From assembly GCA_963854735.1 (NCBI GenBank), contig OY978101.1:1-64000 (forward strand): 64,000 bases of DNA. The letters are read 5' to 3'. Position 1 is the stretch's first letter. Every line of letters begins with the position of its first letter. The notes beneath the pieces are model-generated. The model was not told the DNA's origin. It saw only the letters and a program-made list of their open reading frames with translations, and did no database searches. This document shows, in pieces, positions 9,959 to 21,308 of this stretch. The stretch comes from Marvania coccoides (Eukaryota > Chlorophyta > Trebouxiophyceae > Chlorellales > Chlorellaceae). The translations under genes were made by a program, and so were the position numbers.

Positions 9959-11734
9959 AACTGCAAATACGCGATGAATTATCTTTACGAAACCCTAGCT
10001 ATAATGCAAACAAGCAACCCGAATTGTCTGTCATTATTCATTGAATTATTTATATTATTCGCCGATGATGCATTTCTTGCTTGACTATTTGTCCATGTCT
10101 GTTGTGGAAATGGAGGCAGCAGGATGAAGATAGAATAGTACAGGATCTGAAAAAGACCAAAAAACAAACATGAGAGATAGAAGTGAATGAATCAATCACG
10201 CTTCAACGCAACGGTGCCCCATATTATGATATTTGAATACATAATCAAGTTGAAAGCAGGCAGCTAAATAATAAATACTGTATAAATAATTCTCGAGCAC
10301 AGATTGCCCCCTCCCGGAGCGAGGGAGTCATGATGAGCACGGATTTTTTGAAAAGAAGACAAGCAAATTTACAATATACTATTTATGTGTTTGATATTTA
10401 TAAACGCCTTCTTAGAAACTCTGTCGACCGTCTGATTCAAATCACGGCATTAAAATAAATAAACACACGACATGTAATGGGATATCATCCACTTCTCGAG
10501 TTCAACCCTGCAATTCCAGCCTTTCCGTATTCTCAAAATCATTGGACACATTTTGCGATTTTTTCAGCCTATGCCTGCCATCAGAGGCCCAGAGGCGGCG
10601 GTGATTGTGGGAGCCAGCGAACGCGTCGGTGCCACGTTTGCCAACCTCCTCCCTTCAGCCACCCCCCGAAGATTTTAATGTTTAAAAAAAGCATCCAAAG
10701 CCCTCCCACCGGAACTCAGGCTCCCCCCACCGAGCTCTCCCCCCCCGTTACCCCACGCATTACAGACATGCTTGCTGCAAGAGGCCCTGGCGCTACCGTG
10801 TTAATTACCAAATTGGTCACGCTCTCTGAGACAGGAGCTTGGGCTGCGCGCTTCTCAGATTTCGTGGCCAGCTGCAACGACGGTGTGCTGCGCTGCATCC
10901 TATGCAAGCTTAACCGCATCATGCACAAGCCGTGTAGGCTGTGCTTCCTGCAGGGTCTTTTCAGCGCAGCCCTCGTACACAAGCGACAGCCCTGCGGCTG
11001 CTTTTGACGGTGGTAGAATCGCGAGCTAGACAGCAAAAACCATGTGGTAGATTGTGCAAAGTCGCTGGCGGTGATGGACGATTTTTTCAGGTGCCTACCC
11101 GTGCCACGCCCGGTGGGTCAGGGGCACCTTCAGCTCAGGACAGCGGTGGCCCCGTCGGAGCTGCTCCATGATTTATTTGGGGTGTCACAATCTCTGTGGG
11201 TTATTACTGTCTGAATATTGTATTTACATTTTGTAGGACTGATTGGGATAACTAGCAAAATAACTTTTAATTGACTAGCTCTTAACTCGGCTTCATATTC
11301 GAATCACAAACAATACCAATCTGAGTTTTTAGACTCCGCACAGAGACGGCAACAGAGGCCACACAACAGAGGGACAAGCTCGACAATTGAGTCAGGAGCC
11401 TACAGCCGCACATGGAATGGCTCAGTTGGATCTCCAAACCCTCGCACTGTATCTGATTCCTGCCGGCCTCTAGCATAAACCATCCCATTATAACAACCCC
11501 ATCTATACATTGGGCGTGTCAGACTTGAAGTAGGAACTGGCCCGTTGCGGGGGTGACCAAAGCGGACTGATGGTGGTGCGACTCAATGGGGGCACACGTA
11601 ATGGGCAGATAGCAGCTGACAGCCCAAGGGGGTGGCGACAGGAATTGAATAAGTAGCAGAGCTCTGATGGTGCATTGATGACGTGCGCTGATTGTCTGCG
11701 CCCAGTTGAACACAGCGTGGCGCTGCGCTGGAGG

Positions 11735-11735
<1 letters not shown>
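9959..11735. other. Long intergenic region
   Basis: About 1.8 kb without a gene I can support. It is AT-rich from 9959 to 10540. From 10560 to 11170 it is GC-richer and holds ORF pieces in several frames (the longest at 10477-11007, plus). One piece, with GASERVGATFANLL in a different frame, looks protein-like and could be remnant coding sequence. From 11180 to 11735 nothing was seen. Confidence 0.45.

Positions 11736-11786
<51 letters not shown>
11736..11786. repeat. (CT)n microsatellite
   Basis: An unbroken CT dinucleotide run of about 51 nt. It produces artefactual ORFs encoding alternating Ser-Leu or Glu-Arg on both strands. It lies just beyond the stop of the fucosyltransferase-like gene. 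Confidence 0.97.
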
Positions 11787-11789
<3 letters not shown>

Positions 11790-11803
11790 CACATGAAATA
11801 AAG

Positions 11804-12913
11804 TCAAATAGCGTTTCTTTTCTTGAGGCTAAGCAGCAGCTCTCTGCTGCGCCGTCGCAAGAGGTGCATGGGGGGGGAGAGAATCGTTCCATTGTGATCG
11901 AGGAATGCATGGTCAAAAACCTCCTGCACGCCCATGATGGCATGCTTCGACGGGGCTTGGAGCACGATAGCACTTGTGTCGCGAAGGAAGGCAGCGGCGC
12001 CTGTGAACAAGCTGCCCGAGGTCACCAACACGTCAGCAATGATGAAATGATACATCGTTTCAGCGCTATCAACATTATTATGGTACACCGGCATGTAGGC
12101 GTCAATGTGTGCATATTCGTTCCCGAGGGGACCGTCTGAAAACAAATGTATTCGAAACTTGTGACCATGCAAAACGTGACGGAGCTGGGAGACAAGGTTC
12201 GAGAAGAAGATCGCGCTTGATGAGTGCTCAATGGTTCTGTCGCCTATGCGAACGTGCATGGCGACGACCACTTCACGGGCAGCTCTGCTCACATTGTACA
12301 ATTCGTGTTTGGGCGCGTAGGATGAGCGCGCAGAATACAATTTTCGGAAGAACGTCTTTGCTACGTCGTAGGAATAAAACTTTCGAATGAAGCAATTCTC
12401 AGTTCTGTTCATCGCAGGATAGAAGACGTCGAGACAACAATAGTCGCACGTTTCAATGATAACTCCGCAGGCATCTGATGCTTCAGCAGCGGCATCCCAA
12501 CGCTTGAATTTACGACGCGCTAAATTTTTGTGAGTTTTTTCGACTTCTTGTACGGTTTTTACGACCCCCCTCAATCCCAAGAAATCAAATGCCCATGGGT
12601 AGTCACCATGCGTGCCACCCTCAAAAAACGATTCGTCCACCACCAAACTCGCGCTAATCTCCAAGGAAAACACATAGCCAAGCACTAGAGAGCCGACCTT
12701 GTGGCCAAATCCACCGCGGCGGGGGTCGGTAATGAGAGCGAATCTTGGACAGGCAATCTCAGACGGTTTCTGCTGACGAGTGCTCCCCCGGTTAATCCCA
12801 GCATAGCCTGAGCGTACAATTTCGGAAAGAATTCCGCTGAAAAACACAGAAAGTAGGACAAAAGGAGAACGCGAAAATTTTGACAAGAGTGTGTGGAAAT
12901 GTCGATTTCCCAT
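11804..12913 (-). CDS. Fucosyltransferase-like glycosyltransferase
   Basis: Single-exon 369-aa protein from ATG 12913. A hydrophobic anchor lies at about residues 14-30. Motifs typical of GDP-fucose-using transferases appear in order: GGFGHKVGSLVLGYVFS (nucleotide-site region near residue 68), AMHVRIGDR near 217 (the H-x-R-x-G-D signature shared by GT11, GT23 and NodZ-like enzymes), LFSDG near 255, and VLVTSGSLFTGAAAFL near 292. I infer fucose transfer in the Golgi. Which GT family it belongs to cannot be settled by eye; it could be an outlier related to alpha-1,2 or alpha-1,6 fucosyltransferases. Confidence 0.78.
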   Translation of the reverse strand: MGNRHFHTLLSKFSRSPFVLLSVFFSGILSEIVRSGYAGINRGSTRQQKPSEIACPRFALITDPRRGGFGHKVGSLVLGYVFSLEISASLVVDESFFEGGTHGDYPWAFDFLGLRGVVKTVQEVEKTHKNLARRKFKRWDAAAEASDACGVIIETCDYCCLDVFYPAMNRTENCFIRKFYSYDVAKTFFRKLYSARSSYAPKHELYNVSRAAREVVVAMHVRIGDRTIEHSSSAIFFSNLVSQLRHVLHGHKFRIHLFSDGPLGNEYAHIDAYMPVYHNNVDSAETMYHFIIADVLVTSGSLFTGAAAFLRDTSAIVLQAPSKHAIMGVQEVFDHAFLDHNGTILSPPMHLLRRRSRELLLSLKKRNAI

Positions 12914-13450
12914 TATGTTAGCATGTTTTTATTCGTTCAATAGCATAAATCGACATTGCTTTGCTGCTGCCAGGTGGGGGAAATGAAATCAAACACGTTT
13001 TTGCCCCCTCACACATCAGAACACAAGTCAGACACCTTTAGCGTTCAAAGCGCCATACCGTACTTATATACATAAAAAACATAGTGCGGTGTATCAAAAT
13101 GAATTAAAACCATGTAAATGTAGTCCCCCGCGGATGTATTATTAGAAAAAAATGTGGGGGCCTCGCTCAAGGGGGCGCATAATATTATTACACGGCTAAT
13201 CATTAGCTTAATGACCATGCTGGTCACTTTCGGCAAGCATGGTTTTCACGGCCTTTCCGTTCCGAATTCTGAACCTTTTTGAAAGATGACAGGCTTTTTA
13301 AAAAGCTAACTTTATCCTTTAATTTTTAAAAATTACTCACGGACATGATGCGGGCTGTTGAGATGTGACTATTAAAAAAAAAAAAAAAAACGCTGTACCA
13401 CGATCCAAGGAGCATATATGAACACCATAATTACGTTGAACCACGTCATA
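12914..13450. other. AT-rich spacer with poly-A run
   Basis: No gene seen. A run of about 17 adenines lies at 13374-13390, shortly downstream (in minus-strand terms) of the frame-broken remnant at 13451-14520. Its plus-strand orientation does not match a poly-A tail of that remnant. Confidence 0.5.
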
Positions 13451-14520
13451 TTAGTTTGGGAGGGTTGGCTGCTGAAAATTATTGTTCTGCCCCGTACGCT
13501 GCGTTGTCAGGCTCTTGATCGACGTTGGGCAGCAGCACTGGGCGAGGGAGCGCTTGCAGGTCAGTGCGCTCAGCAAGCGCGCTTTGTCCACATGCTCCCA
13601 GCCGTTCTTCCGCATTTCGGCGCACCCTCCCTTGGCAGTGTTGACTCCCTTGTGGATTTCTGCCTGCAGGCGCGCATTCTCCGCCGTCACATCCGCGGTC
13701 GTTTGAGAGGATAGGCGATCCTCGTTGCTGAGGCGCTGATTCTCGGCATCCTTCTCAGCAGAAAGCCTGCGCCCTTGGCTGAGCTGCCGCTTGAGCGCCG
13801 TCAGCTGCGTCTTGGGCACGAGAGGAACCTGGGACGCAGGGTTATGTTGCAGCGGCTGGAGGGCCGCGCGGGTGATCGAGCATCTGCAGCACTGCTGCCG
13901 GCGTGGCCGATGCTGCTGCCTCTGGCGGCGCTGCCTCTGCCTGGTCGAACGAGGCGCCAAAAATGCGAGTGGGGGAGTTGAGGTCGCAGTACATCGGGGT
14001 GGGGGATGCTGGAAGAGGGGCTCGCGGCTGCAGCGGCGGCGACGGCGACGGCGGTGGCGGCGGCGGCGGGGACTGAAATTCTTCCTCCTTCTGGACCCAG
14101 GTGGATCGCTTCTTCAGAATTGATGGCTCGGGCTTGCAAATGATATCCTGCCTCCGCCGCGGCGCCTTGTTGCAGACCTCCCGCGCCTTCTGAAACCTCT
14201 TGTACAGTCCATTGCCGTTGGCCCAGCTTTGACCCCTAGACAAGTGTCAAGTCGAACATTTCGAGGAGAATGACGACGCAAGCATCCAGACCAAAGTTAT
14301 TGGCTGCTGCGCTGCAGGTCCGCTTCTCGCAGTACGCGTCGTAGGCTGTATACCTTACGTAAGAGACGCAGGATAGCCAGACGGGCCACGCTGCAGGCCA
14401 AGCTCGCACGCGTGGGCCTCAACTTTGGCTGCCATAAATGGTCTTGCAGCCAGTACCACAGGGTGCATACACCCTTGAAGCGATAGAGCGGCCATGGCAC
14501 TGAAAACAGAATGGGGAGGG
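13451..14520 (-). pseudogene. Frame-broken coding remnant, minus strand
   Basis: Several protein-like stretches follow one another in different frames on the minus strand. A Cys-containing piece lies near 14250-14345. A basic, then proline-rich piece lies at 14243-13842. A coiled-coil-like piece at about 13850-13620 is rich in Leu, Gln, Arg and Glu with heptad-like spacing (LTALKRQLSQ, AENARLQAEI). The frame change near 13842-13960 has no plausible GT-AG intron to explain it. This suggests a gene with indels, or a sequencing error. I do not recognise the family. The alternative is a real gene with splice sites I misread. Confidence 0.35.
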
Positions 14521-15117
14521 GAGACGGGGTGAGACAAATAAATCATCTGAGCAATAGAGAGCGCACCATGGAAACTCCACACCTTAAAAACATGAGTCTC
14601 AGTTTGAATCGCCTGGTTCACCCTATATGTGCAGCTCTGCGCTATAACAGAGGACGTGAACATCCTTGTAATCTAGCCATTATTCTATGAAGCTGGGCAC
14701 CCGACATGCTGTTGAGTAAATTTTACCTTGGGCGTTTTGACCGTAATCTATTTAAAGGGGTATCGTAAAAAGGCTTCAGGAGGGAGCGTGCTCAGTTACA
14801 TACGACTTTTGAGGGCTGCAAAAGGATGCTACTATTTCGCCTTACGAATGGGCCATGTGACTATTTTTTCACATGCCCACTATACGAGGATGATTAGGCT
14901 CGTGGGACTATGAATGGGTGCAACCTAAGGTCAGCACACAGGGGTTTTCCTGGTGCCTTTTTTCCAAGCCACCGAGCGATAGCTGTTTTACATGAGAAAA
15001 AAAAAACATTTCCTTTCTTCTGCTGCATGCATGCATACCAAACTTGATAAATAAATAAATAAATAATAATGGTACAAATGTCAAAAATTTACCAGTACTC
15101 TGAAAAGAATTTTGTTT
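14521..15117. other. Spacer
   Basis: AT-rich. It holds a small plus ORF at 14728-14913 with no known similarity and a short AAAT tandem run near 15048-15064. Nothing else was seen. Confidence 0.5.
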
Positions 15118-17845
15118 TTATGAACCATACCTTGGGTAGGCTCGCAAGGCTTCACACTTCACGACATCATTAAAGTTTGAAAACATGTAGACTGAATCCA
15201 ACACGCCAGGCCGCTTTGGCAAAAGAGAAAAAAAATTGCAGCGGAAGCTCTGTAGTACCGAGTCCCCAGGGTTCTGAAGTGCATCGGTCCAATTGAACGT
15301 TCGCAAAAAATAGCTTCGTTGCGTTTCATTGAAAAAGGCAACGGAGTGAAACAAATGATCCACTCCTTGAAAACCGGCGCTCTTCTCCGACAACACAAGA
15401 ACTACGGGAACTCCCATTGAAGCTGCTGAAAAAGCGCAGTTCAATTGTGAAGTGATCACTAGAGTCGATTCATCATATCTTTGCAAGAGCTCGAATGACT
15501 TTTTATAAAACACGTAGCCGTCAATGGGTGGCTCGCTTTTATCACTCCACTTGGCAGAGGCATTGCACGACTGTTCCAAAACATGCTGTGGCAAAAACGA
15601 CGTGAAGTTGCCGGGAACGTCGACCAGAAGTGTTTTGCATTGTTGGGATTTGGCTGCAGCAGTTGTGTGCATGGTCATCGTGGTGAGAAAAGTATCAACG
15701 CCCAGAACATCCGACAGCTGGGGCTCGACATGCAAGGACAACATAACAGGGTCGATATTTTCGGGAGGGGGCCAAACCGAGTGCACGTGGTTGAGAAAAA
15801 TCGTCACGTTCCCATCCAGAGGATGCGGGAAAACAGATGTAAGGGTGCGAGGCTCAACGCCGGCATCAACGTAAGGTAACCACTGAGCTCCGGCGATCCC
15901 TTGGATTCCGTCGCCTAAATTTATCTCTGCTGCAGGGTCACGACTCGCGCGGTTGCTCAACCACGGCACGCCATAGTGAGGCGCCAGCGACTGAGCACCG
16001 GTATCTGCATGGAACAAATGGTGGATGCTTCAGTTTCAAGGAATACAGATTAAATGCAATAAAAGACGAGAACCAACCTTTATGTAAAGACACCCAGTCA
16101 AGATTTTGCAGCTGTGATGAAGCAGCACAGCTCAAAGGACCGCCGCCGTTCATATTGGTAACGCTGCTGATGGCATCCAGCACGAACTGGTGACGGCGGG
16201 GAGCAAACATAATAGCCACTTGGTCGTCTAACGCGGCGCACCACGGAGCTTCAGAAAAGAGGGCAGCTGGCGGGGCGGCTTGAAGATGGGTTTCGAAATC
16301 TAAAACAAGCCCTCCATGCTCATACAGCGCAGCAAGGCTGGCGACACGATGGAATACTCTGGGGAAATCTTTGCCCAACAAAATCTTATTGATTGCATGC
16401 CTCCTGAGCCAGTCCGACGCGGGAGAATCTGCTGCTAAAAAATGCCGCACTGCCATCATTCTCACTTGCGTCGGATACCCTAGGCTTTGGACTTCTCTAA
16501 AACATGAAATTGAAGCACACAGCACCGTGATTGTCCGCCCAGCCGAGTACTTCATGGCTTGGATGATTGTATTCTTGGCGCTGGCTGAAAACGGGTCAAC
16601 AAAACTGCTCCACACGAAAATAATTCCAGGGCCTGACGATGCTGACCATATTGGAAACCACGCATGCTCAAGATGCCAGGGCTTTTTGGGCCCTGCCGAG
16701 TGTAATATCTTTTGATCAGAAAGAGGAATCAGAGTTCTGTCTTTCCCGTAAAAGACGTTGAACGCAGGCGCCAACTCTCCAAACTCTTGGTTCGCCAATA
16801 CATTCAGAATTGATTGATCGTTCATTCCAAATGCATCAGACAGCGCCATGGAAAGATGAGCAAGGCCAGCCTCTCTAAGGGCAGGCAAGGACAACAACAT
16901 GACGCCAGCGTTGAATTGGCGGAATTTTCCTTCTCCTACCCTAAAAATGCATTTTTCAGACGACGACAACCACTGCTTTAAATTGTTGATGAGCGAACAT
17001 TTGGCGCATATTCCAATTTGACCCAGTGGAGAAGAGTTGTCGGGCAGGGGAGTGCACGGCCGTGCAGCGAAGAGATCAGAGAGGTCGGTTTGCGGCATGA
17101 TGTCATTGTCCAAGTACAAGACCGTTTCATATGCCGCTGGCAGGATGTCAGGCAGCAGAAGACGGTACATGGTTGCTACCGGAACATGCGATAGAATGTT
17201 GCGGCTTTCTTGACCAATGCGCGCGTAATTGAACACGCTCTCCAATTTTTCGGCCTTCATCGAAAAAAACTGTATGGAAAGAACCGAATCCCTCTTCTGG
17301 CGAGAGCAAAACTCGCAAATAAATGCTTGAGGCAAGTCCACAGCCAAGACGACCAGATTGATGCTGGCATTGTGATAGCGCTCCAAGAGCTGTACGAGCA
17401 CTGGCAGCGTAAAAAATCCTGCACGATCCACGGTAGTGACAACTGTTCTATTCAACGGCGCCGAGGTGCCATTTAGACAGCCGGAACGAATGAGGTCAAA
17501 CTGAGAATAGTACTGCATCCACGACCGAAATTTTTCTTCTAGACGACTAGAGTTTTGGCACTGCCTTGCATTTGCTTGCACCGTAGTTAGCCACCTCTGA
17601 CTCAGTTCCGTTGGTTTAATCTCCAAAGAAATCGGCTGTATAGACGCTGGGCACGCTTCTTGAGACAAGGATTCTTCGTCAAAGCGTTGTGCTACCCCGA
17701 AACTCAGCCATCCAGCAAAATAAATAATAAAGAGAAGAGCAAAGCACATCCGGACGGGGCGGAAAAGCCACCGACGGCGGGCCATTGTCCCGCTGTTACT
17801 ACTCAGGTGGTCAAGAAGGCGAGTATTTAACGAGTTTCTGGCCAT
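15118..17845 (-). CDS. Three-module transferase, copy 1 (GT8 + GT32-like + pyruvyl transferase-like)
   Basis: Predicted 884-aa protein. Exon 1 is 17845-16078 and exon 2 is 16004-15118, with a 73-nt intron. A signal anchor is followed by a GT8 domain: VVTTVDR near residue 130, the metal-binding DND of YLDNDIM near 247, FNAGVMLLSL near 310 and HSAG near 382. Next comes a GT32/DXD-type segment with LYEHGGLVLDFETH near 510. Exon 2 encodes a polysaccharide pyruvyl transferase-like module (NLGDGIQGIAGAQWLP). Compared with copy 2 at 28400, exon 1 is exactly the same length (1768 nt). Exon 2 is 52 codons shorter, lacks the GARDEAT segment, and has TSQLNCA where copy 2 has TSRLHCA. The last module is therefore probably inactive. 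Confidence 0.85.
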
Positions 17846-18273
17846 TCGGCAGTGCCCAGCTCCCTCTCATTCACAATCAGGTCCTTAAACCCCACTTAAA
17901 ACAGGAAGATCATAACAATTTGCAATCGCGGCATTTAGAAGATCGGGTACAATGGCGAACATACAACTTGCAGCCACACGATAGGATATCAACAAAATGA
18001 AACGACAGCAAAGAGTTTTTTCCCAGGTATTTTCGAGCGATTAATTTTAAACTTGCGACACATCCTACATTACGTTTGACACTGATCGCGTGTCTATATG
18101 TTCGCAAAAAATCGCATTTATTTATGTCAGGGGGGGTAATTATTTCTTCAATGAACCTACTGAATTTCCGGAGGGTTGTAAATTTTGGTCTGGGTGCGAG
18201 AAATTGGTGAAACGTCCATGTTTGTGGCATTTCACCTCTGTTTACATGTTGCAATTTTATATAATACATAAGT
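17846..18273. other. Upstream spacer of copy 1
   Basis: About 430 nt between two divergent transcription units. A minus ORF at 17910-18449 crosses it but has no similarity I recognise and overlaps the candidate gene at 18274. Confidence 0.4.
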
Positions 18274-18871
18274 ATGGAGGATTTCGTGGATCCGGAGACG
18301 ATCCGAGAGGACGCAAGTTGGTTGATGAGAAGAGAAGAGCAAACATTTGGGAGCAAAGAAGAGGATGATTTGTTCAATATCAACGAGGATAGCAGGATAG
18401 CGATGCATATGCCAGTGCAGCCGCGAGGAAAATACTTGGGGACATGCAAAATAAAGGGGAGTGGTACATCGCCCCCGCGTGCCTGGAATCACTCTGCCGC
18501 AATTCTCCAGGTCCAAATGCGCCAGCAGCTTCGGAGGCAGCAGCTTCGGCACCGTCGCAGGTGGGCACTCAGTCCATTTGGAAAACTATTTTAAGGCCAG
18601 CGGCAAGGTTGCTTCGTGGAGGCGGCAACAGCGGGGCGGGCGGCAAGGGGGTGAAACAGACCTGCCAGGGGTGCCAGTGCTACTACTTGGGAAAGGCCGT
18701 GTCTACAGTTGCATCCACAAGTCGAGCTGCGAGCACCTGAAAAAGTTCAAAGATTTGCCAGCGGCAGAGGTTTGCGGCGGAGGTTTGCGTAGAAGAAATC
18801 CAAGGATAAGAAGCAGGTGGCTAGGTAGACGCTGTGTTTTATTTTATAATGTAACCGTCCACGTATCTTGA
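18274..18871 (+). CDS. Candidate unrecognised gene, two exons, 166 aa
   Basis: The ATG at 18274 opens an acidic N-terminal region. A GT donor at 18464 and CAG acceptor ending at 18560 remove 97 nt and join it, in phase, to a second ORF (18561-18871). Exon 2 encodes a basic middle, then LPGVPVLLLGKGRVYSC and the compact pattern CIHKSSCEH (C-x-H-x3-C-x-H), then an Arg-rich tail. Intron size matches the neighbours. I do not recognise a family; the Cys/His cluster could bind metal. The splice call is mine and the gene may extend further or be a remnant. Confidence 0.4.
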
Positions 18872-20264
18872 TGGAATAGCGCTAGTTCTGTGCATTCAAT
18901 ACATGTATTCCCATCGCCAGTCGAGTTTGACCATTAATTTCTTGACTTATGGCGGTGAGTGCAGCCCACATTAAATTGACAAAATAGCACCAATGTAAAA
19001 TTGTTGCATTGAAAGAAATGCACAGGGATTCCCATCAAAGTAGCGCGATATTTAAATCCTCGAATGTATTAAATGCTACTTGAAATAAAACGAAATACAT
19101 TTTGATGAGGGGGTTCTGTATAAATCACATTAAAACATCTTAGCATGGAATATATACTACAGCGCTCTCGTATATTATACGAGCTTAAAGCTAGAACATA
19201 ATTTGACAATTTTTTTTGATTGCGTCGGACATTCCCGCAAAAAGAGGTGAAAATCTGCGCTGCTGGCTTTCAAAAATCGACAATGTCGCTTTTTCATCGA
19301 TAAAAACCTTGATTGCAGCGAATTTGTCCCCACGAGGAGAAATTTGGAGGAAATTTTCACGAAGACTGCGCCTGATCAGGGTGACCTTTGCTGGGTGACT
19401 GCCCCGACTCATGGAGGCGCTTTTTTATTTATCAAATGTTTGCACCATGAGAAAAAAACGAAAAGTAAAGCAACAAAAGCTTATGGAAAACCAAGTCTTA
19501 AAACTTGATAAAAAACTCAATTTGGTCAAACTCATGAGCGCAGCGCGCAGTCGGTGTTTGTCGGTGTTTTTTTCATTGAGAGGGATGTTACATTGAGAGG
19601 GATGTTATTATTAATCAAATATAATTTCAAATATTCAAACTTTGGAGAAACCACAGATACTGGTCTGAAAAAAAATGGAGCTTTTGATCGAATTCCCCAA
19701 AGTGAGAGTGTTAATAGAATACGCAGTCAACTAGAACTCGTCGAAAAAGCTCGAGTAGATTCGCCAGGAAACCCTGATGTGCGGTCATGTATGGTTTTAT
19801 CTGGAGAGCTATTCGCAACTTATCTCACAGCTTTGGTTGTAAGCTGACGTCGAGCGTGACGACTCACTGCATGTAGCCTCGCCTTTTGTGTGCTTGGCAC
19901 TGACTCTAGTGGCGATAATCTTGCCGGGATCCAGCAAACAACCATCTTACTCTCATCATCATACTCCCCAATGGCCAAGTTGGCATCGCCTCCGGCTGCG
20001 GATTTCGAGGGACAAATGCACGTTGTACTTTTACAATGCTGCACACAAACTGTGAAGAAAAGATCCGCTTCGACAGTGATCAAGAAAATTATTTGGCAAT
20101 CGCTCAATAAATTGAAGAAAAAAATATGCCGGTGGCAAACAATCAATGCAGTAGTATCACTTGCACTGAGTGAAACGCACCCCATGCTGCAGCGGTAGGC
20201 ATGTATAATTATGGTGGGAGAAGCAACAACGAATACCCAGGCAGCAAAGAAAACGAGATGAGTT
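18872..20264. other. AT-rich intergenic region
   Basis: About 1.4 kb with no supportable gene. Small ORFs (for example plus 19411-19596, 61 aa, and plus 19554-19847, 97 aa) are Lys- or Leu-rich and match nothing known. A 16-nt direct tandem duplication (ATTGAGAGGGATGTTA twice, one base apart) lies at about 19574-19606. Confidence 0.45.
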
Positions 20265-21308
20265 TTATTTAAGAAATGATGTTCCAGAGACCGCAATAAA
20301 GATGAAAACTGCGAACAGTCGCAATTTTGATTTCTCGTAATACTCATTCCAAGATGACAAACGACCGGTGCGGAAAATGTCATAGTGGATGCCGCCAATC
20401 AACGCAAGGTACAGTCCCAGCAACGTCCGCACGTGCACAATGGTTTTAAGAAGCATTTCTGCACAATACACCGATGACATGCTTTTGCCAGTTTTTAGCA
20501 GGGCGTGCGTGCTGTTGCACATCCAGCCAAGCAGCACAAACGATGCCAAGTTGTACGCAAAGAAAAAGAAGGAAGATAGGAAAAGGCAAGTAGAATTAAA
20601 TTCCTCCCACGCTATGTGAACGTCCCGTTGGTTAATTGCCGCTAAGACACAACATGCAACCAGCAACATGGCCCCTCCTATTGAGCAACATTCTCGAAAG
20701 ATGCGGATTTGATTCAGGTGCGAAGACATCCCCCCATCGTCATCGTACTTTGCTTGAATCGTTTTTATGACGACAGAACGCACGCTCAGAAACGAATTGG
20801 CAAAAAACGCCCACAGAATGGCGTGCGGCTGAAAATCTGGGGAGTATACTGTGATGAGTAGGCCGCAGACGACGACCATCAGGCTCAGCAACGACGACAG
20901 TCTCAGTTCATGATCAAAACGTTCAGGGGCAAGCCATTTGAGAGCAACCACCACGAACAAGGGCTCAATCGCTTTGAAGGTCTGCGTTATTGTTATTCCG
21001 CTCCAGAGCATGAGCACGGTTGTCGCGGTGACACCACCACAGTGCAGCCACCCAAGCACGGCAACGTCCTTCATGGAAAGTTTAAGCTGGGCCTTTTTTC
21101 GCGTGGCCACCAGCAAAACGGTCGATAGAAAAGCTGAAAACAACAAGTGGCAGGCTGCTAAGACGGCAGCATTCAAAAGACTAGTGTGAACCAGAGTTTT
21201 CTTCGTGTACGCCGCGTAAAAAGCACTCGACGTCCACCATATCACAGTTGCTATAATTTTGGCAAGAACCAACTCATTTTGGGGGTGGGTCGACTGGATT
21301 AAGTTCAT
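20265..21308 (-). CDS. Sugar-phosphate / nucleotide-sugar translocator (DMT superfamily)
   Basis: Single-exon 347-aa multi-pass membrane protein from ATG 21308. About nine or ten hydrophobic helices span it. The signature of the triose-phosphate translocator family is visible: SAFYAAYTKKTL near the first helix, GGVTATTVLMLWSGITITQTFKAIEP near residues 95-120, PLFVVVALKW after it, and SFLSVRSVVIKT near residue 170. The family comprises plastid phosphate translocators and Golgi nucleotide-sugar transporters. No clear plastid transit peptide precedes the first helix, so a Golgi or ER location fits better. It sits among glycosyltransferases and may supply one of their donors; the substrate is unknown. 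Confidence 0.85.
   Translation of the reverse strand: MNLIQSTHPQNELVLAKIIATVIWWTSSAFYAAYTKKTLVHTSLLNAAVLAACHLLFSAFLSTVLLVATRKKAQLKLSMKDVAVLGWLHCGGVTATTVLMLWSGITITQTFKAIEPLFVVVALKWLAPERFDHELRLSSLLSLMVVVCGLLITVYSPDFQPHAILWAFFANSFLSVRSVVIKTIQAKYDDDGGMSSHLNQIRIFRECCSIGGAMLLVACCVLAAINQRDVHIAWEEFNSTCLFLSSFFFFAYNLASFVLLGWMCNSTHALLKTGKSMSSVYCAEMLLKTIVHVRTLLGLYLALIGGIHYDIFRTGRLSSWNEYYEKSKLRLFAVFIFIAVSGTSFLK

Noticed and set aside
10477..11171. Plus ORFs of 176 and 76 aa
   Set aside because: Overlapping in different frames, Cys/Pro-rich, no start context or splice pair that yields a known protein.
11519..11807. ORFs with Glu-Arg or Ser-Leu repeats
   Set aside because: Products of the CT microsatellite, not proteins.
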